Origin: a virus
Direction: 5' to 3' (one strand)
Virus record (IMG/VR): IMGVR_UViG_3300044612_001255
Coordinates: 44,292-108,291 of that record
DNA: 64,000 nt
In this document: piece by piece, positions 21,932 through 31,300 of the stretch
Layout: each line of letters begins with the position of its first letter
Position numbering within the stretch: position 1 is the stretch's first letter
Translations under genes and position numbers: made by a program
Notes under the pieces: generated by a model
The model's database searches: none
Seen by the model: the letters and a program-made list of their open reading frames with translations, nothing else
Told to the model about the DNA's origin: nothing

Positions 21932-23110
21932 ATGGCTGATTTCTCGTTAACCACCCTTTTTGTAGTTCCAGTAGGGCAAACTTCGCTCCCTAGTTCTGGT
22001 TCTACTCAGGATCTAACCGCTGGTCAAGTTGGTTTTTTCAGAAACGATTATAGTATTGCTACAGCTGGTAACATTGCAGCTGCGCCATACTTCTATGTAG
22101 CTCAAGGTAGACAAAACACCTACCTACAAGGCTCTAAGCGTTCTGATAAAATCAAGGGTTGTCCTTCTGGTTCAGGTTGCTCATCTAACGTAACTGAATG
22201 GTACAAAGTATCAGGTTGCGGTACTCCTGCTGTCCAAATCACTGATGTGACTAATTGGAACGTACAGTGTGGAGAAGTTGTGACTCTTACTCTAAGAGGT
22301 CACTCTAGTTATCTTGACACCTTGTATTTCAACGGTTTCACCCGTTCAGTAACTGTACAAGCTCCTTGCTGTGATTGTGGTGCTGATCCTTGTGCTGACG
22401 TTAACACTAACGCATTGATCAACCAGTTCATTTATCAATTGAACCTTGCAGCCCCTGGTAACAACCCTGACAACATTACATTGTCTGATTTCTATACTTT
22501 CGAAAACGTAGGTGGAACTATCCTTCGTATTTCTGGTAAGCCTCTTACTAAGTATGGTCAGCCTTGTGATATTGCTGCATTCCCTTGGGAATATGACAGA
22601 ATGTACTTCCGTACTTTTGTATATCAAGGTCCTGCTACCACTGCTGACTTCATTGTTGCTGACAACTGTGATATCGTAGCTGACCCTGTTGTTGTTCAGA
22701 GATCTTCTTACCCAACTGGTACTGCTGAAGAAATTGCTCAGCTTGAGAAGAACTTCTACAGCTATCAGGCTGGTTACTTGAAGCATTTGTTCAGAATGAA
22801 TGGATACAACGAGAACTTTGAGACTTATGTAAGCACTGGTACCATTTATGATACTTATTACATCAAGTTCAATCAGTATGATCGTTCTGCATATCAGTGG
22901 GGTGATTACATCTATGAGGATAGCATGGTAATTCTTGCTGCTCCTAATGCTGCCACTGTAGGTAATGCTGGTATTGCTGCTGCTGTGGAAGCCGTTCTTG
23001 AAGCTGCTCTTGGTACTGTAGTTGACAACAATGTTTGTATCACTACTACTACCACTACAACTTCTACGCCTCCAACAACTACTACCACTACTAGTACTTT
23101 AATTCCTTAA
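21932..23110 (+). CDS. Abundant head or appendage protein with poly-Thr C-terminus (392 aa)
   Basis: Beta-rich virion protein with several cysteine groups (GCPSGSGC, about residues 76-83; CCDCGADPC, about 146-154) that could form disulfides or bind metal. The last 25 residues are a Thr/Ser/Pro stretch (ITTTTTTTSTPPTTTTTTST). It has a very strong A-rich leader (AAAACAAAAAACAAAAAA), well-used codons and its own terminator, all signs of high copy number. Candidates are an auxiliary capsid or head-fibre protein. The Thr tail is of the same kind as the linkers in the fibre genes downstream but has no module after it here. Confidence 0.7.
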   Translation: MADFSLTTLFVVPVGQTSLPSSGSTQDLTAGQVGFFRNDYSIATAGNIAAAPYFYVAQGRQNTYLQGSKRSDKIKGCPSGSGCSSNVTEWYKVSGCGTPAVQITDVTNWNVQCGEVVTLTLRGHSSYLDTLYFNGFTRSVTVQAPCCDCGADPCADVNTNALINQFIYQLNLAAPGNNPDNITLSDFYTFENVGGTILRISGKPLTKYGQPCDIAAFPWEYDRMYFRTFVYQGPATTADFIVADNCDIVADPVVVQRSSYPTGTAEEIAQLEKNFYSYQAGYLKHLFRMNGYNENFETYVSTGTIYDTYYIKFNQYDRSAYQWGDYIYEDSMVILAAPNAATVGNAGIAAAVEAVLEAALGTVVDNNVCITTTTTTTSTPPTTTTTTSTLIP

Positions 23111-23140
23111 TAGTAGGTAAGTTAAAATTTCTAAAACCTA

Positions 23141-23181
23141 TGCCAGAGGATGAGAGGATTAGTTCTCAAAGTCCTCTGGCA
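23141..23181 (+). terminator. Intrinsic terminator with long stem
   Basis: Perfect 10-bp stem TGCCAGAGGA / TCCTCTGGCA with a further GAG/CTC pair in the loop, followed by TTTTATTTAT. It lies 30 nt after the stop of the 392-aa gene. Confidence 0.9.
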
Positions 23182-23198
23182 TTTTATTTATAACTCCC

Positions 23199-23765
23199 AT
23201 GCCAACTCTGAATTTAGATATTCTTGTAGTTCCAACATACAGCACGTTAACACTTGCTGTTGCGGATGCATCCACATATCCAACTACACCACCAAACGTT
23301 ACATCTCCATCTATTGAGATAAATGTTCCTAACTTTGGGATAGTAAATCTTCCATTTGTTGTTAATTCGTTGAATGTATTTACAAGTTCTAACTTAGGAA
23401 TTTCAACAGTTACTAACGATCCACTTCCTGATGGTATTTACTATCTAAAGTATTCAGTGGCTCCAGCAAACGTAAACTTTGTTGAAAGGACAATCATGCG
23501 TGTAGAAAGACTTCAAGAGAAGTTTGATGGAGCGTTTATGAGACTTGATATGATGGAGTGTGATAGAGCGATTAAAACACAATCTAAGGTGGAGCTTACA
23601 ACTATATCATTCTTTATTAATGGAGCTTTAGCAGCCGCAAATAATTGTGCTACAGTTGAAGCAAATAGATTGTATCTTCAAGCTGATAAAATGTTGAACA
23701 ACTTCTTAAGAAATAACTGTGGATGTTCAGGAAATAATTATGCAACAGTAACAACGTATTACTAA
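23199..23765 (+). CDS. Virion structural protein, two-part (188 aa)
   Basis: The N-terminal half is beta-rich (about 1-95, ending DGIYYLKYSVAP), the C-terminal half helical with an MMECDRAIKTQSKVEL segment and a CGCSGNNY end. This two-part pattern recurs in Bacteroidota phages among head-to-tail genes, so it is probably a conserved tail or hub piece. It begins a gene run in which every following product has Cys motifs. The exact role is unknown. Confidence 0.7.
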   Translation: MPTLNLDILVVPTYSTLTLAVADASTYPTTPPNVTSPSIEINVPNFGIVNLPFVVNSLNVFTSSNLGISTVTNDPLPDGIYYLKYSVAPANVNFVERTIMRVERLQEKFDGAFMRLDMMECDRAIKTQSKVELTTISFFINGALAAANNCATVEANRLYLQADKMLNNFLRNNCGCSGNNYATVTTYY

Positions 23766-23766
23766 T

Positions 23767-23895
23767 ATGGCAAAGTGTTCAAGATGCGGAGCAAGTGTTG
23801 GATGTGGATGTAATCTTAAAAACGGAATGTGTGCATTTTGTGCACAGAAGAAGAAGGATGAAATTACAGTTGTTCCACCATCAGATAAAAATTAA
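23767..23895 (+). CDS. Tiny Cys-rich protein, zinc-ribbon-like (42 aa)
   Basis: ATG lies one base beyond the previous stop. MAKCSRCGASVGCGCNLKNG then MCAFC gives six cysteines (4, 7, 13, 15, 22, 25), a probable zinc knuckle or ribbon. The tail is charged. Very similar tiny proteins occur between structural genes of Bacteroidota phages. It may be a virion anchor or assembly factor; the sequence does not say. Confidence 0.7.
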   Translation: MAKCSRCGASVGCGCNLKNGMCAFCAQKKKDEITVVPPSDKN

Positions 23896-23900
23896 AAGAA

Positions 23901-24167
23901 ATGTTACAACCTAGACTAACCTCTTGTCCTGAATGTGTTGATATTCCAACATTATTAGGGGATATTGAATGCAAGATTACAGAAGTTGCAAAGAATCTTT
24001 ACAATAACACTGTATTTGCATTGAATATGCCCATACCATTTACAACAATGATAGATCTTCTAAACTATAGAAGAATCTTGACATATAAGTATTGTAACCC
24101 AGATTACGCTAGTCAATTTAGCGTATGTCAAATAGCTAGTAAAGTAAAACTTCTAAAATATAAATAA
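23901..24167 (+). CDS. Small Cys-containing structural protein (88 aa)
   Basis: Begins MLQPRLTSCPECVDIPTLLG; the CPEC motif and DIECKI resemble a small protein common in crAss-like structural regions. It is helical after residue 20. The stop directly abuts the next ATG (TAAATG). The function is unknown; an adaptor for fibres is plausible from position. Confidence 0.7.
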   Translation: MLQPRLTSCPECVDIPTLLGDIECKITEVAKNLYNNTVFALNMPIPFTTMIDLLNYRRILTYKYCNPDYASQFSVCQIASKVKLLKYK

Positions 24168-25262
24168 ATGAGCTGCTCTAATTGCTTTAATGGATGCACA
24201 GAAATCATATCTGATCAGTGCGTAAGATATACAGGATTTAATATTCCTGCCCTTGGTATTTCCAATGGTGATACACTTGCCCATGTTGAATTACAAATTT
24301 CAACATTCATAATAGATTTGTCTACAGGTAATGGGATTATTCCTGTTATCGATCCAGCCGATCTCTGCTCATTGGTGAGTGGGTTTCTTCCAGTGTCTGG
24401 TGACATTACTCTCAATGATGTTATATCAGCATTGATTCGATCAATTTGCGCTTTAAAAACCAGTGTTACAGCAATTGAATCAACACTCACCACCCTTAAT
24501 GCCAATTACACAATTGGATGTCTTACAGGTGTAACATCATCGTCTGATACACACGACATTCTCCAAGCAGCTATTAACAAGTTGTGTTCAACAGCTACTG
24601 ATCTAACAGCACTAGAAATTGATGTTGATACAAACTATGTTAAGCTTGTTGATTTAAATGCGCTCATTCAAGCATATTTGAATAGTATTGCTCCATCTAA
24701 CTTGTACAAGAACAACATGGTACCATACATTGCTTATGAGTACTATGGTCCTCTTACAGGTTTTGATGTTACAGGAGCAGGTTCTGGACAATTTATAGAT
24801 GTGTATTTGTGTAATGGTAGTAATGGTACACCAGACAAAAGGGGACGTGTTGCTGTAGGAACTACAGATGGAAGTATGGCTGGAAGTATACCAATGAGTT
24901 CTATAGTTAATCCATCTACAGCAGGTAATCCAAGTTATTCACTATTTGGTTTAGCAGGTTTGAATAATGTGACCTTATCAGCTACTCAAATCCCTTCTCA
25001 CACCCACATAGCAACAACCAGTATTGTAGATCCTGGGCATGATCATACATTAGCTTACAAAAAAGGTCAAGCTGATCAAAATGAAAGTGGTGTGTCTGGT
25101 ACATTGTTGGACATGACACTTCCTAAAACACTTTCGACTATTACAAATAACAACAAAACAGGAATAATAGTTAGTGTTACAAATTCATCGACAGGTGGAG
25201 GATTAAGTCATAATAACATCCAACCTACAATAGGTGCATATTACATCATGTACATCCCATAA
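24168..25262 (+). CDS. Fibre with tail-collar domain (364 aa)
   Basis: The N-terminal anchor (residues 1-40) has a Cys cluster, CSNCFNGCTEIISDQCVRYTG, shared in form with the next gene. A helical shaft follows (about 75-185), then a collar domain: CNGSNGTPDKRGRVAVGT (about 214-231), QIPSHTH (about 273-279) and HNNIQPTIGAYYI near the end. The collar domain is found in tail and receptor-binding fibres and in microcystin-dependent-type proteins. It likely touches the host surface and could trimerise. The closest alternative is a head decoration fibre. Confidence 0.8.
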   Translation: MSCSNCFNGCTEIISDQCVRYTGFNIPALGISNGDTLAHVELQISTFIIDLSTGNGIIPVIDPADLCSLVSGFLPVSGDITLNDVISALIRSICALKTSVTAIESTLTTLNANYTIGCLTGVTSSSDTHDILQAAINKLCSTATDLTALEIDVDTNYVKLVDLNALIQAYLNSIAPSNLYKNNMVPYIAYEYYGPLTGFDVTGAGSGQFIDVYLCNGSNGTPDKRGRVAVGTTDGSMAGSIPMSSIVNPSTAGNPSYSLFGLAGLNNVTLSATQIPSHTHIATTSIVDPGHDHTLAYKKGQADQNESGVSGTLLDMTLPKTLSTITNNNKTGIIVSVTNSSTGGGLSHNNIQPTIGAYYIMYIP

Positions 25263-25266
25263 AACT

Positions 25267-25782
25267 ATGCCATTCAATACTAATTGCCCAGGGTGCGGAT
25301 CTTTAGGTCCATGTGGTTGCAGCGGTGATCAATGTAATTTTGTATCTTCTGAAAATGTTAAATATGTAGGTCCAAACCTAGCAGGAACAGGAATACAAAG
25401 TTGTGATGACCTCACAGTTGTATTGCAGAAGATTGACAATGCAATTGCTCTTATAGAAGCACAGATATCTCCAACACCACCTTTAACTACAACAACTAGT
25501 ACATCAGGTGCTCCAACTACTAGCACAACTAGTACAACAACTACAGGACCTGGATATTATTCTTGGTATTTAGGAGGATTAGCAAATATTGCAAATCCGT
25601 GTACGTCAGCTATACTACTGCCTATATTGTATACATCTGTTCCTGTACTAGCAAATGGTGTAGTTTTATACACCAACACTGCTCTAACAACTACTTACAG
25701 TGGTTATATTTACATAACCAATTTAAGTACTAAGTGGACAGTATCAAGTGGAGGAGTGTTGAGTGCAGCTACTTCTTGCTAA
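25267..25782 (+). CDS. Fibre or display protein: Cys anchor, poly-Thr linker, C-terminal module (171 aa)
   Basis: The start at ATG 25267 is chosen because MPFNTNCPGCGSLGPCGCSG begins with the Cys anchor. After DQC, NVKYVGPNLAGTGI matches the VRYTG-type N-terminal anchor of the upstream fibre, so the two share a virion-binding domain. A Thr/Ser linker (about residues 76-97) leads to a beta module ending TKWTVSSGGVLSAATSC. Modules of this G-x-x-L-Y ... W-x-V ... G-x-V ... C type are common in displayed proteins of Bacteroidota phages. It may bind host glycans. Confidence 0.7.
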   Translation: MPFNTNCPGCGSLGPCGCSGDQCNFVSSENVKYVGPNLAGTGIQSCDDLTVVLQKIDNAIALIEAQISPTPPLTTTTSTSGAPTTSTTSTTTTGPGYYSWYLGGLANIANPCTSAILLPILYTSVPVLANGVVLYTNTALTTTYSGYIYITNLSTKWTVSSGGVLSAATSC

Positions 25783-25800
25783 CCATTAAATTAAAAGTGC

Positions 25801-26055
25801 ATGTTTGTATTTATAACTCTTACATCAGCTGGAGCAGACGCAGGACCATTCAACCTTTATTCAAATGTTGATGGGTTTGTATCTGCATTTGCTGTAAATA
25901 TTCCTAAAGCAACTTTGCTAGCAGGATATGCTGCAACTGTTCCAGCTGGTACAACCACTGTAAGAATAATTAGTGCAGGAGTGTGTACAAACTTCATTGA
26001 TGTAGTTGTAGGTGCTACAACCACTACCACCACTACCACTACGGAAGTTGTATAA
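25801..26055 (+). CDS. Small displayed module, GPF type, with poly-Thr tail (84 aa)
   Basis: Beta-rich module with GADAGPFNLYSNVDG and VRIISAGVCTNFIDVVVG, followed by eight or nine Thr and a short end. It is a clear paralogue of the N-terminal module of the 152-aa gene at 33468: the CTNFIDVV stretch is almost identical even at the base level. The lone module suggests an exchangeable piece that is fused elsewhere to other domains. A terminator follows. Confidence 0.65.
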   Translation: MFVFITLTSAGADAGPFNLYSNVDGFVSAFAVNIPKATLLAGYAATVPAGTTTVRIISAGVCTNFIDVVVGATTTTTTTTTEVV

Positions 26056-26121
26056 GGTGTAGAATAAAACCAATTTTACGTAAATTAAATAAAACTCTAC
26101 TTTATTGGTTTTGTAGGTTTT

Positions 26122-26150
26122 CTCCCAGGCATTTAATGTCTGGGAGTTTT
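26122..26150 (+). terminator. Intrinsic terminator
   Basis: A 9-bp stem CTCCCAGGC / GTCTGGGAG (one G-T pair) with a 7-nt loop, followed by TTTTTATTT. It closes the fibre gene group. Confidence 0.9.
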
Positions 26151-26207
26151 TATTTGGAAAAATGATTAAATTTGAGTAGATATAACTCTGAAAATCAGCA
26201 ACACAAA

Positions 26208-26936
26208 ATGTCAACATTAAGAAAGCTAGTCTCTGACGTTAGGAGCACGCACAAAATCATATCAACAGATAGCCTCATCACAGACAGAGCAATTGCCTCT
26301 GAAGTGCGGAATAATGCACTATTGTTGATAAAAAGAGAAACCAACCTTAGAAAGCTCTGGGCAACAGATACACTTTTTACAACCATTCCATGTTTAGAAA
26401 TGTGCGAGGTGTCCATATCAGAATGTTGCAATTATGCAGATCCTTGTTCTGTTGCAAGATCAACATATCAACTTCCTAGAATATCTGAAGGAAATTATCA
26501 ATATGTAATCCAAGGTGTTTATTCAATAAACGCAATGTCTGGACAAGGCACTAAGATAAAAGAGATCACTGTCAATCGTTATCTCAACCTATTAAAACTT
26601 CCTGTTATTAGAAAAGAACAGTATTTCTGGATTTCAAATGGTTATCTTTATGTCAGCAACCCAGCATTGCAGGCTGTTAGATTTGTAGCTCTTTTTGAAG
26701 AAGACATACCTAATAGCATTATGTATCCTGAATGCGGATGCGGAACTCCAAGCTATACAACTGACCAGCTTTGTCAGAACCCTCTAGATAAAGAGTTTGC
26801 TCTTCCAGGATACTTGGAGAAGCAAGTGTTAGATCTAACATCACAGAAGATTCTTCAGACATACTTTAGTATAAAGACTGACATGACTGATGATGGAATA
26901 GATGGTCAATCACCAAATGCACCACAGTTTAGATGA
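26208..26936 (+). CDS. Tail ring / barrel protein of crAss-like type (242 aa)
   Basis: From ATG at 26208 (a longer TTG start at 26172 is less likely). Features are RETNLRKLWATDTLFTTIPC, then ECCNYADPCSVARS and LPRISEGNYQYVIQGVY, a pattern I recognise from crAss-like tail genes next to the IHF-type gene. In the crAss001 virion the proteins from this region form stacked rings under the portal. No enzyme motif is present. The stop overlaps the ATG of the IHF-fold gene (ATGA), and the leader is A-rich. Confidence 0.75.
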   Translation: MSTLRKLVSDVRSTHKIISTDSLITDRAIASEVRNNALLLIKRETNLRKLWATDTLFTTIPCLEMCEVSISECCNYADPCSVARSTYQLPRISEGNYQYVIQGVYSINAMSGQGTKIKEITVNRYLNLLKLPVIRKEQYFWISNGYLYVSNPALQAVRFVALFEEDIPNSIMYPECGCGTPSYTTDQLCQNPLDKEFALPGYLEKQVLDLTSQKILQTYFSIKTDMTDDGIDGQSPNAPQFR

Positions 26937-27412
26937 GAGTAACAATAGATTGGCGAAGTGCCTCAAAAGAAAACTACAATAATTTCAAGAGTGAGAAGCC
27001 TGAAATAAACCTCTCTTTCGATGACTGGAAGAGAGTTGTTTATGGCTTCAATGAAATGTTTGTTGAGCACATGCTTGAAACAGGGGAGAAGGTAAAACTC
27101 CCATGTGGAATAGGGGACTTTGCAATCAACAAAAAGAAAAGAGTAAGAACCACAATGGTTGATGGTAAAGAGTATATAAATCTTCCAATCGACTGGAAAA
27201 AAACTAGAGAGAAGGGAAAGTACATTTACAACTTTAACTACCATACAGAAGGATATTACTTTGGATGGAAGTGGTTTAAAAGATCTTGTAGATTTAAGTT
27301 TTCTGATTTATGGTTATTCAAACCAACTAGACAAAACTCTAGATTGATTAACCATTATTTGAAAGTTGATGAGAAGTACCAACATATTTATGCAACATGG
27401 AATCGTAATTAA
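26933..27412 (+). CDS. IHF-fold tail ring protein (159 aa)
   Basis: The middle, VKLPCGIGDFAINKKK, resembles the G-x-G-x-F strand of IHF/HU, and a helix lies before it (FDDWKRVVYGFNEMFVEHML). Crassvirales have IHF-type subunits at this place, reported as tail ring components rather than free DNA-bending proteins. The C-terminus is aromatic and basic (KWFKRSCRFKFSDLWLFKPT). The neighbours on both sides are tail genes, coupled at the start by an ATGA overlap, which favours the structural role. Confidence 0.75.
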   Translation: MRVTIDWRSASKENYNNFKSEKPEINLSFDDWKRVVYGFNEMFVEHMLETGEKVKLPCGIGDFAINKKKRVRTTMVDGKEYINLPIDWKKTREKGKYIYNFNYHTEGYYFGWKWFKRSCRFKFSDLWLFKPTRQNSRLINHYLKVDEKYQHIYATWNRN

Positions 27413-27414
27413 AA

Positions 27415-28389
27415 ATGGCATATTACTATAAATTTAACTTCGTAAGCCCAGATCCAATCTACTCAACTGTCAAAGAAGAATTAAAAAGCTACTTTGACAC
27501 AGGTGCTGTAGATGATTTGTTATTCCCCACCTATCTAGACAAATGTCTTAGAAAGCTGGGAAGAGCCACGTACGTGATAGCTGAATCAGCTCTTGTTGTT
27601 GATAATTTTGAAGCAAGACTTCCAGACAACTTTCACGCTGTTCGTGAAGCATGGATGTGCACAGTGATTAATGGCTTCCCATATCAAACAGCTAACTCAT
27701 TCTATTCTCAAGCATCTACACAAACCACTATACAGGTGAGCCCAATCACTACAGCTTGTTCTCCTGAAAGTCCTTGCTGTGGTAATGTAGGATGTGATGG
27801 ATCTTGTATGCCTGAGTTTATGCAGACTGTCTATAAAACAAATAATGAGACAGCAATGACCTATCAAAGACAATATCTTCTAAAGCCAGGAAACATTTCT
27901 GCAAGAGGACATTGTGATGTTAACTATACAGAAAACTGGGAAATGTATGGTCAAGGGGCTGTTCCAATTCATAACTTTACACCAGGTTCATCTACTTATG
28001 ATTCATTCGATATTAGAGACAACAAGTTTGTTACGAATTTCAGAAATGGCGTTGTCCATCTTGTTTTCTATGCTCAAGATTACGACAGTCTTGGAAATCA
28101 GCTTCTTCCTGATAATTATCGTATTAGAGAATATCTAGAACACTTTATCAAATACAAAGTGTTTGAAACGCTTGTTAACCAAACCAATGATGAAACCTTT
28201 AATCAGCTTCAGCAAAAACTTGTATATTACAAAGGACTTTCTGACGAAGCGTTTATCATGGCAGACATCGAAATTAAAAAACAAGATGTTTGGACAAAGC
28301 AGCGTAGAATAAGACAACAACTGAACAGATTTAATATGTACGAGCTTCCTAATAGAACTAATAGATACGGTAGGAGACGTAATAACTAA
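27415..28389 (+). CDS. Tail stabilisation / tubular protein, P22 gp4-like (324 aa)
   Basis: A helical start includes FPTYLDKCLRKLGRATYVIA and the loop ALVVDNFEARLPDNFHAV, typical of P22 gp4-type ring proteins that extend the portal channel. The middle has a Cys-rich insert (SPESPCCGNVGCDGSC, about residues 120-135). The end is basic (NRTNRYGRRRNN). It begins two bases after the ring gene's stop and ends six bases before the muzzle gene. Confidence 0.8.
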   Translation: MAYYYKFNFVSPDPIYSTVKEELKSYFDTGAVDDLLFPTYLDKCLRKLGRATYVIAESALVVDNFEARLPDNFHAVREAWMCTVINGFPYQTANSFYSQASTQTTIQVSPITTACSPESPCCGNVGCDGSCMPEFMQTVYKTNNETAMTYQRQYLLKPGNISARGHCDVNYTENWEMYGQGAVPIHNFTPGSSTYDSFDIRDNKFVTNFRNGVVHLVFYAQDYDSLGNQLLPDNYRIREYLEHFIKYKVFETLVNQTNDETFNQLQQKLVYYKGLSDEAFIMADIEIKKQDVWTKQRRIRQQLNRFNMYELPNRTNRYGRRRNN

Positions 28390-28395
28390 TAAGTT

Positions 28396-31300
28396 ATGGC
28401 TGAGCAAGAAGAAGGTAACGTCAGACAGGAGTATAACAATGCCACCACAGGTCTGAATTTGGATCAGTCACTGAATCAAATTCAAAAGGGAAGGCTAACT
28501 TATGCTCTTAATGCTGCTGTTGAAAACTTTGATTCTAATTCTGTAAATTACCAAAACGAACTTGGTAACGAATTCTGTATTCGTGTACCTGAAGGATCTG
28601 TTATTATTGGTGAACACTTCATTGTAGAGAAGAATAAACATATATTCTTTGTTACAAATCCCACCACAGGAGATAGCCAAATTGGCTACATGGATAATAA
28701 TGATTGTGTTTACAGAGTGTTAGTAAACGCTCTATGTTTAAACTTCAACATTAACTATCCTATACACAAGATTGTCCATAGAATCACAAACTGCAATACA
28801 GAGATTTATTGGACAGATGGCTACAATCCTAGAAGATACTTAGACATTGATGACATTCCTAAAATATTAAGATCAGGAAGTCCTCTTTGTAGTCCAATCT
28901 ATACAGATGATCTTGATTGTAATCAACTCAAACTACAGCCTAATTTTAACATTCCTGAGCTAACAATTATTGATGTTGTCAGTGGTGGAAATCTTATTTC
29001 TGGTACATATCAGTTTGCTGTTCAGTATTCTGATCCAGCTGGTAATCCTTTTACATCCTACTACTCGATCACCAATCCTACACCAATTGCTGATAAGTTT
29101 ATTATAACACCCAATTTCAATTACCCTGTAGGAAAGTCTATTGTTGTCAATGTTGATAACCTTGATACAACTGGACAGTTTGAGTATTTCAATCTTGCTG
29201 TAATTAAGACAATCAATGGTGTTTCATCTGTTGATCTGGTTGGTACATATTTTATTGACAACAGCAATAGACAAATCACTTATACAGGTCAATCAACAAT
29301 CATTCTTGACATTGCTGACATCTTTGAGAAGTTCCCATTCTATGAAATTGCTCAAGATTTAACAGCTGTACAAGATGTTCTTGTATGGGATCAGTTAACA
29401 TCTATTGATAGAATCAACTATCAACAAATTGCTAATAGTATTGATTTGCTATGGGAGACTTGGAGAATTCCTCCAACAGAAAACTACTCAGACGAAATAA
29501 ACGCAACAAACTTAAGAGGATATCTTCGTGATGAAGTGTATGCTTTTGAAATAGTTTTTCTTTTAAAGAATGGAAAACAAACAGATGGTTTCCACATTCC
29601 AGGAAAAGCTATCTCATCGTACGAACAATTATTACCAAATATTCCTGATACAAGTCCAGACTTCATAGGAGAACCAGACCCAGTAACACATGATGCACCG
29701 TATTGGAAGATTTATAACACAGCTTCTGTCACAGGATTCTCTCCAGAATATTCAACAAATGTTTCTTACAAGGGACCATATCAATTTGGGGAATTTGCCT
29801 ATTGGGAATCTGTTGAAGAATACCCATGTAACACAGACGTGTGGGGAAACCTTGCAGGACAAAAAATCAGACACCACAAGTTTCCAGATGTAAACATCTC
29901 ACCTATTTACGAAAGTAAAATCTTCTCAACATCACAATCAATGATGATGGGGAATGATGCTGTTTTCCCTATTGGTGTAAAACTTGATCCTTCTCAAATT
30001 TTAAACCTTATACAAGTATCAAATCTTACAGATGATCAGAAAGCTGACATTGTAGGATTTAAGATAGTTCGTGGTGATAGAAGTGTTAACAAGTCTATTG
30101 TAGCTAAGGGTATTCTTAGAAACGTTGGTGAATACACAAGAGAAGACCAGTCGTTTTATTTCCCTAACTATCCATATAACGATCTTAACGAAGATCCATT
30201 CCTTACAACAACAAACAATGCTTATCAGAGCGAGTGTGAACCATTTGATGTTTACATAACTAGTCTTGGTACAAATCCAGTTGATGGTTCTTCGTTAGCT
30301 AGAATTCAATATTATTCTTGTGAGAACAACAAAATTACGTACAAAGATTACACCTCTACACAAGATGATGTGATCTGTGCTGTTGGTAAGCCAACAATTA
30401 TTATTGGTGAAGGAGAAGTTGGGTATGCTAATTATGATATCTACACACTTGATGCTCCTGCTTTACAAACATTCACAGCATCTTATGATGATAGATTCTT
30501 GGGTCCAACAACACTTAGTGTTGGGGCTAACGAGGATACTGTTGAGGTGGTTGCTGGAACAGCAGTGATATGTATAGAAAATTGCGATAATACTTTTTGG
30601 AGTCCTCAAATAAGACTAATAGAACAAGTAAGATCTGCAACAGGCTGTGGTGGTACAACACTACTTGATGGTTTTAAAGATGAGAACAGATACAGACAAA
30701 TCTTCAACTCTCCAGAGACATCATTTGGTCAACCATTCTTAGCAGACATTCTTAAGCTAGAAAGTGTAATGTTTGGTGCAGGCAAAGCCCACTTTGTAGA
30801 AGTAAGAGACAACGCTAAATACAAACTGCTCAGTGAAGCTGCACAGAAGGCTGCTCTTGATAGTTCTGCAAAGCTTGGACAGATTACTACACCGTTCAGT
30901 GCAACAGCCATGTTCACTGCATATCAGTCTTATTTGACTATCTACGTTAATGGTATTACTAGAAGAAACTATGCATACTCATTTAACTCTATTGCTGATT
31001 ACAACTATGGTGTAGGTGTTCCTGATAATCAAGGAATCAAACAAAGAGAACTTGATATATCTAGATACTTAATCCCAGGTGTACAAGCTCTTGGTGATGA
31101 TCTTCCAATTAACAACTGGAACAGAGAAAGCTCTGTCTTTGTAAAAACAAACGAAGATACTACAGCTCTTCCCTATCCTGATCAGAGTCCAAACATGCTT
31201 TCTGGAACAATAAGTATTGTTACAGATAGATCAAGATTCACTATTTCAGAAATAGGAAATTGCTCAACACCAGCTAAAGAAGAACCGATACAGGTTGTTT

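Noticed and set aside
22950-26055. Diversity-generating retroelement variable region at the ends of display genes
   Set aside because: No reverse transcriptase or template repeat is visible in the window, and the repeated sequence is linker and module duplication rather than adenine-specific variation.
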